A stretch of DNA of 64,000 nucleotides, from assembly GCA_017552985.1 (NCBI GenBank), contig JAFZNO010000076.1:17593-81592 (forward strand), read 5' to 3'. A program made the position numbers and the translations under genes. This document shows positions 44,341-52,935 of this stretch, in pieces. The notes under the pieces are model-generated. The model worked only from the letters and a program-made list of their open reading frames with translations, made no database searches and was not told the origin of the DNA. How positions within the stretch are numbered: the first letter of the stretch is position 1; each line of letters opens with the position of its first letter. The stretch comes from Lachnospiraceae bacterium (GTDB lineage Bacteria; Bacillota; Clostridia; Lachnospirales; Lachnospiraceae).

Positions 44341-44646
44341 ACTACGGGTGGAAAGTCAAAAGAAGAAAGATGACCCGTAGGAAAAAGGAAAAAACTACGG
44401 GTGGAAAGGCAAAAAAAGAGAAATGACCCGTAGGAAAAAGGAAAAAACTACGGGTGGAAAGGCAAAAGAAGAGAAAAGACCCGTAGGAAAAAGGAAAGAA
44501 CTACGGGTGGAAAGGCAAAAGAAGAGAAATGACCCGTAGGAAAAAGGAAAAAACTACGGGTGGAAAGGCAAAAGAAGAGAAACGGCCCGTAGGAAAGAGG
44601 AAAAGGCTACGGGTGAAATAACGGAAAACCAAGTTTTACCCGTAAG
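44341..44646 (+). repeat. six tandem 53-bp hairpin repeats between two GH53 genes
   Basis: Copies start at 44341, 44394, 44447, 44500, 44553 and 44606, a constant 53-bp period. Each has CTACGGGT, a 23-base A/G-rich loop, then ACCCGTAG (copy 1 arms 44342-44349 / 44373-44380), and a purine linker (GGAAAAAGGAAAAA). The first five are nearly identical. Copy 5 has GCCCGTAG, which keeps pairing by G-U. Copy 6 diverges in the loop yet keeps a 7-bp stem and the 23-base loop (44608-44614 / 44638-44644). It fills most of the 444-bp gap between GH53 genes and has no terminator T-run, so it is probably transcribed in the operon. Confidence 0.95.
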
Positions 44647-44714
44647 ATGGAGGAGCAGGTTCATTTTGGTAATAAAGTGAAACCTATGACATGAAGGATG
44701 AGGACAGGGATGGC

Positions 44715-46808
44715 ATGAAAAAGAGATTCATTACTTTGATGTTGCTGTTATCGATGGCCATGGCGGGATGTGCCGGGAAGGGCGGGGACGCTACGGGCGC
44801 CGCGGAGGTTCCGGGCCAGTCCAGTGAGACGGAGGTACAGACCGTATCGGAGGAAAGCACGGCAGCGCCGGAGGAGGCGATTGCGGTAACGTGGAATGGC
44901 TGCGAGGTGGCGAAGCAGGTATATTCGGCGCAGCTGCCGACTGCGAAGGAAAAAGCGGAGATCTACGTTGAGCCGATCGCGGGACTTTCTGATGATTTTA
45001 TCAGGGGCATGGACGTCTCCACGGTAATCGTGGAGGAAGAAAGTGGCGTTACGTACCGCGACGAGAACGGTAACGTGCGGGATCTGTTTGAGATCCTCGC
45101 GGATGCCGGCGTGAACTATATCAGAGTCAGGGTTTGGAATAATCCCTATGATGCCGACGGCAATGGATACGGCGGCGGAAACTGTGACATGGAAAAGGCG
45201 GCTGAGATAGGCCGCAGGGCTGCGGAGCACGGAATGAAGCTCTTGGTGGATTTCCATTACAGTGATTTCTGGGCAGATCCGAACAAGCAGTTTGCGCCAA
45301 AGGCCTGGGCCAGAAAGCGCATAGGCGACAAGGAGACCGCGATCGCGCAGTTCACGGAGGAATCCTTGTATACCATTCTGAATGCCGGTGCGGACGTGGG
45401 CATGGTTCAGATTGGCAATGAGATCAATAAGGGTGTTTGCGGAACCTATGAAGAGGCTGACGTCATGAAGCTGTTATCCTCCGCTTCCGGGGTCGTGAGA
45501 AAGGTTTCTTCGGTTACTGGCAGGGAGATGCAGGTGGCAGTGCATTATACCGCGGTGGATGACTCGGCGATGACCCTGAAAAGGGCAGAAATCCTGCAAA
45601 ACTATGGCGTGGATTATGATATCTTTGGCATATCCTATTACAGCTACTGGCATGGCAGCTTTGAGAACATGTGTAACGTTCTGGGGGAAATCAGCTCCAA
45701 GTACGGAAAGAAGACTTGCATCATGGAGACCGCGTATCCCTTTACCTCGGATGACGGCGACATGAACGGCAACAGCGTGGGCAGCGGCGGCGTGGAGGGA
45801 TATCCCGACAGCGTGCAGGCCCAGGCGAAGAACTTCCGGGACGTTGCATATTATGCCAACGAAGCCGGAGCGCTCGGGGCATTCTACTGGGAAGGTGCTT
45901 GGGTTCCCGTAGGTTCGCTTCGTGAGAGCAACGAAAAGATCTGGGAGAAATACGGATCGGGCTGGGCTTCCAGCTATTCGGTTGATTATGATCCCCAGGA
46001 TGCCGGTCAGTATTACGGCGGCTGCGCATGGGACAATCAGGCCATGTTTGATTTCTCGGCGAAGGCCCTGCCTTCCCTGAACGTATTCAAGTGGCTGAAA
46101 TACGGCACCGATGCGCCGCTTCAAGTGATGGAATTCAAGGAAGTGTATATCGAAAGCGGGATCGGCGTGCCTCTGGACATGCCAAAGACCGTTGACGTAT
46201 ACTACAATGACCCTTCCGTCAAGGATGGCATGGAAGTCACCTGGGATGCAGATTCACTTGCGGCCGTGAACGTAAATGCCGCGGATACCTATGAGGTTAA
46301 GGGCAAGGCGGCAGACGGCAGCAGCGTTACGGCCACCGTCAAGGTGATGAACATCAATTACGTGCAAAATCCTGGCTTTGATGAAGCGGATATGAGCATG
46401 TGGACCGTGACCGATAATGGCGCAGGGGATACGACTGACGTGCAGAAAAAGGCGGCGGACGCCCTGTCCGGGGATAATGCCTTCCACTTCTATTCTACTT
46501 CCGCGATTGATTTCGCCGTGGAGCAGGAGATCACGATCGCAGCCGGCGGAGAATATGCGGCAGTCGCAAACATTCAGGGCGGCGACGTGGGCAGCTCTGC
46601 AGAGATTTACCTGTACGTGATCTGCGGCGACAAGACTTATAAGTCCGATCCTGCAAAGCTCAGCGGTTGGAAGCAGTGGCAGAAGTTGAAGGTTGACGAA
46701 GTGCCGGTCAAGGCCGGTGACGTTGTTAAGGTGGGCATGGCCGTGAAGGCTGCGGCAAAGGGCTGGGGAACCATTGACGACATTGAATTTTACGCCCTGG
46801 CGCAGTAG
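44715..46808 (+). CDS. extracellular lipoprotein GH53 galactanase with Ig-like and CBM61-like domains
   Basis: 697 residues from ATG 44715 (AGGG upstream; the distal ATG 44691 lacks a ribosome site). Lipoprotein signal with lipobox AMAGC (C19) and linker to about 85. The GH53 domain (about 90-425) has RGMDVSTV, VDFHYSDFWADP, acid/base E236 (QIGNEIN) and nucleophile E338 (IMETAYP). A Big_4-like Ig domain follows (about 480-550, VDVYYNDPSVKDGMEVTW, NAADTYEVKGKA). A C-terminal beta-sandwich (about 555-697, NPGFDEADMSMWTVTD... GWGTIDDIEFY) resembles galactan-binding CBM61. It cuts pectic galactan at the cell surface. Confidence 0.92.
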   Translation: MKKRFITLMLLLSMAMAGCAGKGGDATGAAEVPGQSSETEVQTVSEESTAAPEEAIAVTWNGCEVAKQVYSAQLPTAKEKAEIYVEPIAGLSDDFIRGMDVSTVIVEEESGVTYRDENGNVRDLFEILADAGVNYIRVRVWNNPYDADGNGYGGGNCDMEKAAEIGRRAAEHGMKLLVDFHYSDFWADPNKQFAPKAWARKRIGDKETAIAQFTEESLYTILNAGADVGMVQIGNEINKGVCGTYEEADVMKLLSSASGVVRKVSSVTGREMQVAVHYTAVDDSAMTLKRAEILQNYGVDYDIFGISYYSYWHGSFENMCNVLGEISSKYGKKTCIMETAYPFTSDDGDMNGNSVGSGGVEGYPDSVQAQAKNFRDVAYYANEAGALGAFYWEGAWVPVGSLRESNEKIWEKYGSGWASSYSVDYDPQDAGQYYGGCAWDNQAMFDFSAKALPSLNVFKWLKYGTDAPLQVMEFKEVYIESGIGVPLDMPKTVDVYYNDPSVKDGMEVTWDADSLAAVNVNAADTYEVKGKAADGSSVTATVKVMNINYVQNPGFDEADMSMWTVTDNGAGDTTDVQKKAADALSGDNAFHFYSTSAIDFAVEQEITIAAGGEYAAVANIQGGDVGSSAEIYLYVICGDKTYKSDPAKLSGWKQWQKLKVDEVPVKAGDVVKVGMAVKAAAKGWGTIDDIEFYALAQ

Positions 46809-46853
46809 GGATCATGTGTTAATTAAATAGCAAAAAAGAAAGATTAAGATACT

Positions 46854-46890
46854 GCCTCCAGGATCCGGACGGATTTTGGAGGCTTTTTTT
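46854..46890 (+). terminator. intrinsic terminator of the galactan locus
   Basis: GCCTCCA (46854-46860) pairs with TGGAGGC (46877-46883), followed by T7-8. Confidence 0.85.
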
Positions 46891-46899
46891 TGCTCACAT

Positions 46900-46946
46900 C
46901 TTGACAATGTAAAGATGAATGATTATAATAACTTTACAATGTAAAG
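46900..46946 (+). promoter_or_regulatory. promoter with two TetR-type operators
   Basis: A consensus promoter TTGACA (46901-46906), 17 bp, TATAAT (46924-46929). Operator 1 CTTGACAATGTAAAG (46900-46914) overlaps the -35. Operator 2 CTTTACAATGTAAAG (46932-46946), a perfect palindrome around A, lies at +1. The TetR protein two genes downstream is the likely binder. Confidence 0.8.
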
Positions 46947-46972
46947 ATTGAGAGGTAAGAGGATTGAAGAAG

Positions 46973-48055
46973 ATGACAAAAGTGATCCTGATCGTTTGCG
47001 CATGTATGATGGCGGCCTTGGCACTGCTTTTTGTGGTCTGGATGATTATGAGTCCCGGGACGATCCGGCAATATACGGAAGAAAAGAGCCTGTCCGAGAA
47101 ATTTGTAATGGACGTAAACGGTGCTCCGAACGGATTCTTTGTCAATAGCAGAAACACGGATAATCCCGTGCTTTTGTTTGTGTCGAGTGGGCCAGGAACG
47201 GATGATTACATGCTCACGGACAAGTACAAGGACATGAACCTAGAGGCTGATTTTACTGTCGTGTATTGGGATTACCGCAACATGGGCATCGCTTATGACA
47301 AGTCTTATGACGTAACGCAGATCACGCTGGAAAACATGATGAAGGACGTGCAAACGGTCACGGAGTATTTGAAGGAAAAGTTTTCGAAGGAGAAGATCTA
47401 CCTCATGGGGTTCTCGGGAGGAACGACGATCGCGCTGAGAGCAGCCGCAGAGTACCCGGAGAACTATATTGCGCTGATCGACATGGCGCAGAGCGTGACC
47501 AATTCCTCTGAGCGCGACACTTACATGTACAATTTCATGAAGAAGGTTTTCACGGAGCGGAGCGATAAGGCATCCCTAAAAAAGCTGGAGGCGTCAGTCA
47601 AACAGCTGGGAGACGGAAACGTAAAGTGCGACAGCTGGATCGATTACGTTGACCTGCTTCATCATGCCGGCGGCGGAACGATATTGAATCAGACGGAATT
47701 TGAGGGGATCGTTCTTCCCATTCTGCTGTGCAAATGCTATACTGTAAAGGAAAAGCTGAATTACGTGCCAGCGATGAAAAAATATCGCACGACGCCTTTT
47801 TATCAGGAGGTTTTGGAGAAGGATTTTGATTTCCGGAATGATATCCCTGAGCTCCAGATCCCAGCCTATTTTATCAGCGGCGAGACGGACTATAACTGTC
47901 CGTGGGAACTGGTTCAGGACTATTGTGAAAAGCTAAAGGCGCCGGATAAGGCATTTTATCTTGTTCCAAACTCAGCGCACAGTCCGCTCTGGGAAAATCC
48001 GGAGGTTACCTGCGCCATCATGAGGGAAATAAAGGAGAAGACAAGGGATGAGTGA
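46973..48055 (+). CDS. alpha/beta hydrolase with N-terminal membrane anchor
   Basis: 360 residues from ATG 46973 (AAGAGG with seven-base spacing; the TTG three codons earlier is also possible). A single membrane anchor (about 4-28) is followed by an alpha/beta-hydrolase domain: oxyanion strand VLLFVSSGPG, nucleophile elbow GFSGGT (S148), and the catalytic His in PNSAHSPLW near the end. Resembles proline-iminopeptidase-like hydrolases. It overlaps the TetR gene by 8 bp. Substrate unknown; control by TetR suggests response to a small molecule. Confidence 0.85.
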   Translation: MTKVILIVCACMMAALALLFVVWMIMSPGTIRQYTEEKSLSEKFVMDVNGAPNGFFVNSRNTDNPVLLFVSSGPGTDDYMLTDKYKDMNLEADFTVVYWDYRNMGIAYDKSYDVTQITLENMMKDVQTVTEYLKEKFSKEKIYLMGFSGGTTIALRAAAEYPENYIALIDMAQSVTNSSERDTYMYNFMKKVFTERSDKASLKKLEASVKQLGDGNVKCDSWIDYVDLLHHAGGGTILNQTEFEGIVLPILLCKCYTVKEKLNYVPAMKKYRTTPFYQEVLEKDFDFRNDIPELQIPAYFISGETDYNCPWELVQDYCEKLKAPDKAFYLVPNSAHSPLWENPEVTCAIMREIKEKTRDE

Positions 48056-48629
48056 CGGTTATCATCATGGAAATTTGAGGCAGGCCCTGATCGATGCGGG
48101 GATCAAGATCATTAACGAGAGGGGGGAGGATGGGCTTTCCCTCCGGAAGGTTGCGGCCGCCTGCGGCGTTTCCCACGCAGCTCCATACGCACATTTTAAG
48201 GACAAAGAGGAACTGATGGAGGCAATCAAGGCGAGCGTGAACGAACAGTTTATGGACGAACTGGAACAGGCGGTTGCCGAGGCAAAGAATGCCGAAGGAG
48301 CGATCATAAACATGGGAAGGAGCTACGTGTCCTTCTTCGTTCGCAATCCGGATTATTTCCGGTTTCTCTTTGGCAACCAGAATATTATTGCCCATCCGCG
48401 ACCGGACAAACATTTCAAGGAGGATTATCCCCCGTTTACGCTGTTAAAGGACACTTACCAGAAATATCTAAAAGAGAAAAAAATCAAAAAGAAGAAAGAA
48501 GAACAGGAGCTCGACGTCATCCGCCTGTGGTCATCCGCACACGGCTTGGCCGCAATCGCATGCATGCCAGGCGTGGAAACCTCTTTTGACTGGGAGGAGA
48601 AGAAAATCTGGGCCGTTCTTCTGCGATGA
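48048..48629 (+). CDS. TetR/AcrR family regulator
   Basis: 193 residues. N-terminal HTH: YHHGNLRQALIDAGIKIINE, then SLRKVAAACGVSHAAPYAHF (about 5-51). The C-terminal helical ligand domain with LWSSAHGLAAIACMPG fits the WHG-type TetR_C. It overlaps the hydrolase gene by 8 bp, so it is the second gene of the operon. It probably represses that operon through the two CTTTACAATGTAAAG-type operators at 46900-46946. Confidence 0.9.
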   Translation: MSDGYHHGNLRQALIDAGIKIINERGEDGLSLRKVAAACGVSHAAPYAHFKDKEELMEAIKASVNEQFMDELEQAVAEAKNAEGAIINMGRSYVSFFVRNPDYFRFLFGNQNIIAHPRPDKHFKEDYPPFTLLKDTYQKYLKEKKIKKKKEEQELDVIRLWSSAHGLAAIACMPGVETSFDWEEKKIWAVLLR

Positions 48630-48700
48630 GGCCGACAAACCAAAAGCACTATAAAGAGCGAAATAAAGATCGAAATAAAGAGCAATAAGGGTAGGAATAC

Positions 48701-49045
48701 ATGAGCGTTGCGACAAAAGGAAGAAGAAAAATAGAAGTTGACGGGAGGCGTTACGTCTGGTACGTGGCCGATGATTACGACAGCGCATATAAGGTTTTGA
48801 ACGTCATCTCGGAAGACAAAAAGATGATTTTGACATTGCCTTTGCATGCGCCGTCCGCCTACGTGATAAGCAAGGGATCCGTTTTTCAGGGAAAGAAGAC
48901 CAGCGGAACGTGGGAACGATATGCTTTGCCCTATGCCGTCCCAGACGCGATCATTCCCAGCTTCGTGGCTGACGTCATTCAGTGGTCGACAGGGGACAAC
49001 GGCACCGTGGCGGTAGCATGGGATGGGAAGCAATATCCCCTGTGA
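48701..49045 (+). CDS. hypothetical small protein
   Basis: 114 residues, not recognised. Strand-rich (RRKIEVDGRRYVWYV, VLNVISEDKKMILTLPL) and without membrane segments or cysteine motifs. RBS AAGGGTAGGAATAC precedes ATG 48701. It lies 71 bp after the TetR gene and before a tandem repeat array. Confidence 0.65.
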   Translation: MSVATKGRRKIEVDGRRYVWYVADDYDSAYKVLNVISEDKKMILTLPLHAPSAYVISKGSVFQGKKTSGTWERYALPYAVPDAIIPSFVADVIQWSTGDNGTVAVAWDGKQYPL

Positions 49046-49195
49046 CGTGGACGTGACCGCAAACAAGGAATCCAAGAAATGTGTCAAAGAAGCAGGATCT
49101 CGGCATGACCGCAAATGAAGAAACAGAGGAATGAGTCAAGGAAAGCGGGACCTTGGCATGACCGCAAATGAAGAAGCAGAGAAATGAGTCATGCA
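49045..49195 (+). repeat. tandem repeat array, three copies, 52-53-bp period
   Basis: TGACCGCAAA recurs at 49054, 49106 and 49159 in three imperfect copies, purine-rich on the plus strand. Copy 3 has a 7-bp stem GCATGAC (49156-49162) / GTCATGC (49188-49194) around a 25-base loop; copies 1 and 2 keep only TGAC/GTCA. The period and layout resemble the 44341-44646 array though the sequence differs. Confidence 0.8.
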
Positions 49196-49219
49196 TGAAG
49201 TGGCAGAAAGGATGAAAGC

Positions 49220-49660
49220 ATGGTACGGGAAGCGAAGAGAGAAGATTTAAGGGCGTTGTTGGAACTGTATCTGTACTTGCATGAAGACAGCATACCGGAA
49301 TTTGACGCGCATTTGGAAAGCACGTGGGATCAGATCATGGAAGACGGCAATCACCATCTGATCGTGAATGAAATAGACGGAAAGATCATTTCTTCCTGCG
49401 TTTGCGTCATCATTCCGAATCTGACGCGAAACGTAAGGCCCTACGCCTTTGTGGAGAACGTTGTGACGCATGAGGACTATCGGGGGAATGGTTATGCCGG
49501 CGAATGCCTGGATTACGCAAAGAAAATCGCCGGGAAGGAAAACTGCTATAAGATGATGCTCCTGACCGGTTCCAAGAAGCCCGAGACGCTGCACTTTTAT
49601 GAGAAGGCCGGATATAACAGCAGCGACAAGACGGCCTTCATACAGTGGTTGGGGAAATAA
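49220..49660 (+). CDS. GNAT family N-acetyltransferase
   Basis: 146 residues. The acetyl-CoA-binding motif ENVVTHEDYRGNGYAGECLDYA (about 79-100; the P-loop is RGNGYAG) and the C-terminal HFYEKAGYN are typical GNAT features. Transfers an acetyl group from acetyl-CoA to an unknown amine. RBS CAGAAAGGATGAAAGC precedes ATG 49220, just after the repeat array. Confidence 0.85.
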   Translation: MVREAKREDLRALLELYLYLHEDSIPEFDAHLESTWDQIMEDGNHHLIVNEIDGKIISSCVCVIIPNLTRNVRPYAFVENVVTHEDYRGNGYAGECLDYAKKIAGKENCYKMMLLTGSKKPETLHFYEKAGYNSSDKTAFIQWLGK

Positions 49661-49729
49661 AGCATAAATGAAATTCTTTATGAATTCCTTACGATTTCGT
49701 AAACGATTTCCTTAAAATCTTTCTTTATC

Positions 49730-49775
49730 ATGAGATTTGTAAACAAGATAACCCGCGAGGGAAAAACAAATCTCA
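49730..49775 (+). promoter_or_regulatory. inverted repeat abutting the ribosome site of a 58-residue gene
   Basis: TGAGATTTGT (49731-49740) pairs perfectly with ACAAATCTCA (49766-49775). The right arm runs into the AGGAGG Shine-Dalgarno (49775-49780), so folding could affect translation, or it could be an operator. Confidence 0.45.
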
Positions 49776-49788
49776 GGAGGATAAAAAT

Positions 49789-49965
49789 ATGAAGAAGGTT
49801 TTGGATATCGTAACGCTCGTTTTGGCTCTGGCAGGTACTGCACTGTTGATTTATTCCATGTTTCAGCCCATTAAGCTTTGGATCCCGCTGGCACTGATCA
49901 ACGTGGGATTTTGGATTTCGATCATTCGCATGTTCGCCAGGAACAAGAAGGAAGCAGAGAAATAA
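49789..49965 (+). CDS. 58-residue membrane protein
   Basis: A short gene with an excellent ribosome site (AGGAGG at 49775-49780, nine bases before ATG 49789). The product starts MKKVLDIVTLVLALAGTALL, has two hydrophobic segments (about 5-24 and 30-48), and ends in a charged tail (ARNKKEAEK). No family recognised. An inverted repeat overlaps its leader. Confidence 0.7.
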   Translation: MKKVLDIVTLVLALAGTALLIYSMFQPIKLWIPLALINVGFWISIIRMFARNKKEAEK

Positions 49966-50039
49966 AGAATAATTAAAAAACAGGCAAAGATTTGCGCGGC
50001 GCGGCATGCTATACTCCTAGTAAAGGAGGAACGTGCCAT

Positions 50040-50444
50040 ATGAAAACCACGGGAATTACTTTGATAACATTCGGGCTGTGCGCCATTGTGATGACCATCG
50101 TGCTTACGATCAAGAGGAACAGGAAGTATTCCGTCCCCGTTACTGCCAGATGTATCCAGGTGGAGGAGCGGTACTTGCCCATGGAAGGCAACCAGCGGGC
50201 GGGCATATTTGAATATGAGCTCGAAGGAAATAAGCATACGGTTAAGGGCACGTACGCAAAATATGGATACGCGCGCGAAGGCGAGGTAAGGAAATTCCTT
50301 GTCAATCCGAAGAATGAAAATGAGTTCTATGATACGAGTTCTAATCAGGGAATAGGCAAGGCCGTCGTAACGTTTTCGCTTGTGATGATAGTGATTGGAG
50401 TCATCATGATCTATGCCGGGAACGTAATGCAGACAATGGGATAA
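50040..50444 (+). CDS. DUF3592-like membrane protein
   Basis: 134 residues from ATG 50040 (AAAGGAGG about ten bases upstream). Membrane segments at about 6-23 and 105-130 enclose a beta-rich extracytoplasmic domain: VPVTARCIQVEERYLPMEG, IFEYELEGNKHTVKG, and EVRKFLVNPKNENEFYD, a pattern like DUF3592. Function unknown. Followed by a strong terminator. Confidence 0.65.
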   Translation: MKTTGITLITFGLCAIVMTIVLTIKRNRKYSVPVTARCIQVEERYLPMEGNQRAGIFEYELEGNKHTVKGTYAKYGYAREGEVRKFLVNPKNENEFYDTSSNQGIGKAVVTFSLVMIVIGVIMIYAGNVMQTMG

Positions 50445-50458
50445 ATTGCGAAGGAACA

Positions 50459-50498
50459 AAAAAGCCTTCCCCCAGAAAATCGGGGGAGGGCTTTTTGC
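50459..50498. terminator. intrinsic terminator
   Basis: AAAGCCTTCCCCC (50461-50473) pairs with GGGGGAGGGCTTT (50482-50494) with one mismatch, A-run before and T5 after; works for both strands. Confidence 0.85.
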
Positions 50499-50551
50499 AT
50501 GGAACTATTTGTTTGGAGACTTTGTGCTTGCGGGAGTGGAGTTAGGATAAA

Positions 50552-52849
50552 TCACTCGATCCCGTCGATGCGGTAGATGAACTTCACCTGACCGTCCATG
50601 TCCTCTGAGATACCGGAGAAATTGCGGTACTGCTTGGAGGCGTTCACGGTTGCCTGCAGTCTGTTTACAAGGCCTTCCAGGTCGCCGTCAATGGCATTTA
50701 CGAGCTTTTCAATACCTTCTTCGTTGAAGGTCTCCAGACCATCCTTTAGGGCTGCGGAACCGTCATAAAGCTTACTTACTCCGTCCAGGAGCGCGGGCAT
50801 GGAATTCTGAAGCTCCGCCAAGCCGCCCGAAAGCTGCCCGGCGCCTTCATAAAGCTTTTGCGTGCCATCCTTCAGGGAACCTACGCCTGCAGTAAGTTGA
50901 CCTGCGCCTGAGGAGAGCTGCCCGGCACCTGAAGTGAGCTGCCCGGCGCCCGCAGTGAGCTCACTTGCGCCCGTGCAAAGCTGGCTGGCACCGGTAGCTG
51001 CCTGTGCAACGCCGGCAGTGTAGGCCTGAAGGCCAAGGTAGAAGGTATTGTAGTTGTCCAAGGAAGCCTTCAGGGAGATAACGGCCTTTGCGCCTTCCGA
51101 GGCTGCGGCCAGCTTTTCCTGTACGGCCGGGCTTGCCATGTTGTCAGTGATGGCTTTTTGCTTCTGCGCTTCCACGTTCTGGGCAATAGTTGCCTGAATG
51201 GAATCCTCCGCCATCTTGGCATCAATGTTTGCAGTAATGATGGCTTTCACTTCGTCCGTATCCATCCGCGCGTCGGTATTGGAGACGATCAGGGCCTGTA
51301 CGGTTTCCTCGGGCGTTTGCTCCGGAACCTGAGCTTTGACGGCTTCCGTTACCTGTGCTTCCACCTGTGCGCGAACGGCTTCGGTCACGCCGCTTTCCAC
51401 CTGTGCGCGAACGGCGGCAGTCACCTTTTCCGTGATCAGGTCGCTCTGCGCGTTCACGGCGTCCGTTACTGCCTGCAGGGCTTGCGCGTAAACCGCATCA
51501 TTATCCAGGGAAGAGATAATACTGTTTAATGCGTCTCCGTAGTTCTCTATGGTCATGGCGGGAACGGATAGGCCGTTTGCATTCAGCTGAGACTGGGCAG
51601 TGGCAAGGAGCGTTTCAAATACCTGGCGGGCACCGCCGTTTAAGCTGTCATTATTGGAGACCAAGGTATCCAATCCGGCGGAAAGCTGCCGTGCGCCGCC
51701 TTGGAGCTGCGAAACACCGTTTTGAAGCTTTGCTGCGCCGTCATGCAACTGGGTCGCACCGCCCTGGAGCTGCTGCGCGCCGCCTAAGAGCTGCGCCGCA
51801 CCGTCATTTAAGCTGCCCGCGCCGTTTGCAAGTTCCTTGGCACCGTCCGCCAACTTGGTAACGCCGTCCGACATTTCGCCGGACTTTTCCAAAAGCTCCT
51901 TCAGACCATCGGTAAGCTGGGAGGATCCATCCATGAGCTGGCTCATGCCGTCGCTAAGCTGCGTCATGGCATTCTGCAATTCCTCCATGGATCCGACACC
52001 GTCCAGATTCAGGTGATTGAAGATTTCATTGGTGGCGATGGTAACGGAAGTGCCAAGCTTGAAATCCGTTACGTCAGCCTGGATCTCAAGACAGTCCGGA
52101 ATCTCGAATTTACCGGCATCCAGCTTCAAATTCTTTTGGAGTCCGGGGAAGGTCACGCCTGCAACGATGGTACGGTTTCCGTCGTTGATAAGACGGCCGC
52201 CGGTCACTTCCACGTTGGTGAATATGTCGTTATCAAGAAGCAGTCCCGTGAGCATGGCAAAGGGGACGAAAATTTTTTCTTCCTTACCGTCAACTTCCAT
52301 GAGCTGGTACTGCGTGTTCTGATATGTGTAACGAATGGTCACGTGGCCGCTCTTTCCCTTTAATTCCTCGGGAGTCACGGCCTTGCCATCCAATAGGTAG
52401 GTCACGCTAACGCTCACGGGAAGGGACTGATCGGAATTGCCCTGATAATATACGTCCTTGCCCTGGCTGTTCCAGTAGGTGTTTCCCTGGTCGGTAACAA
52501 AGGTTTCGTCGCCCTTTACGTTTTCAATGTTTTTCAGGTTGGAGACGTCCTTAAGGGCGGTTTCGCCCAAGGCGTTTTTCAGCCAATCGCTGACGATGAC
52601 CTTCTGCACGGAACCGTCAGCGTTTGTCAGAACATAGACGGTCTCGTCCTTACTTGCCTTATTCCCATTGGTATCACTGGTGAGAAGGGATGCGCCAGAG
52701 AGCGTCGTCTCAAGAACGGATACCCCTGACGGTACAGAGGTATCGGAAGTGCCGTTTCCGTCGGCACGGACGAACGTGGTAATGCTGGTTGCGGCAAGCG
52801 CGCCGCAAAGACTTAAGGATAATAATTTAATCACGCTTTTCTTTTTCAT
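50552..52849 (-). CDS. secreted YhgE/Pip-like heptad-repeat protein
   Basis: 765 residues. Signal peptide (KKKSVIKLLSLSLCGALAATSITTF), a beta-rich N-domain (about 60-270), then two blocks of xxxLxxG heptads (about 295-400 and 620-700; for example LTDGLKEL, LANGAGSLNDG, LTAGAGQLTSG). Between them lies an Ala/Val/Gln helical region with VTEAVRAQVE repeats. This matches the TIGR03057-type domain of YhgE/Pip phage-infection proteins but without their membrane helices. It follows an MMPL gene on the same strand and probably works with it at the envelope. RBS GGAGGTAATCC. Confidence 0.85.
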   Translation of the reverse strand: MKKKSVIKLLSLSLCGALAATSITTFVRADGNGTSDTSVPSGVSVLETTLSGASLLTSDTNGNKASKDETVYVLTNADGSVQKVIVSDWLKNALGETALKDVSNLKNIENVKGDETFVTDQGNTYWNSQGKDVYYQGNSDQSLPVSVSVTYLLDGKAVTPEELKGKSGHVTIRYTYQNTQYQLMEVDGKEEKIFVPFAMLTGLLLDNDIFTNVEVTGGRLINDGNRTIVAGVTFPGLQKNLKLDAGKFEIPDCLEIQADVTDFKLGTSVTIATNEIFNHLNLDGVGSMEELQNAMTQLSDGMSQLMDGSSQLTDGLKELLEKSGEMSDGVTKLADGAKELANGAGSLNDGAAQLLGGAQQLQGGATQLHDGAAKLQNGVSQLQGGARQLSAGLDTLVSNNDSLNGGARQVFETLLATAQSQLNANGLSVPAMTIENYGDALNSIISSLDNDAVYAQALQAVTDAVNAQSDLITEKVTAAVRAQVESGVTEAVRAQVEAQVTEAVKAQVPEQTPEETVQALIVSNTDARMDTDEVKAIITANIDAKMAEDSIQATIAQNVEAQKQKAITDNMASPAVQEKLAAASEGAKAVISLKASLDNYNTFYLGLQAYTAGVAQAATGASQLCTGASELTAGAGQLTSGAGQLSSGAGQLTAGVGSLKDGTQKLYEGAGQLSGGLAELQNSMPALLDGVSKLYDGSAALKDGLETFNEEGIEKLVNAIDGDLEGLVNRLQATVNASKQYRNFSGISEDMDGQVKFIYRIDGIE

Positions 52850-52935
52850 GATGGATTACCTCCAATTCTTTCAATCTATTTCTTTCCGTTTGGTTTTACG
52901 GAATTCGCTCAGGTTTATTAAGTAATTGTGCCGCA

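Noticed and set aside
44341-44646. CRISPR array
   Set aside because: Units are contiguous tandem copies of one 53-bp sequence; no unique spacers and no cas genes.
48975-49196. 73-codon minus-strand open frame
   Set aside because: Made of the tandem repeat array read backwards, with no start signal.
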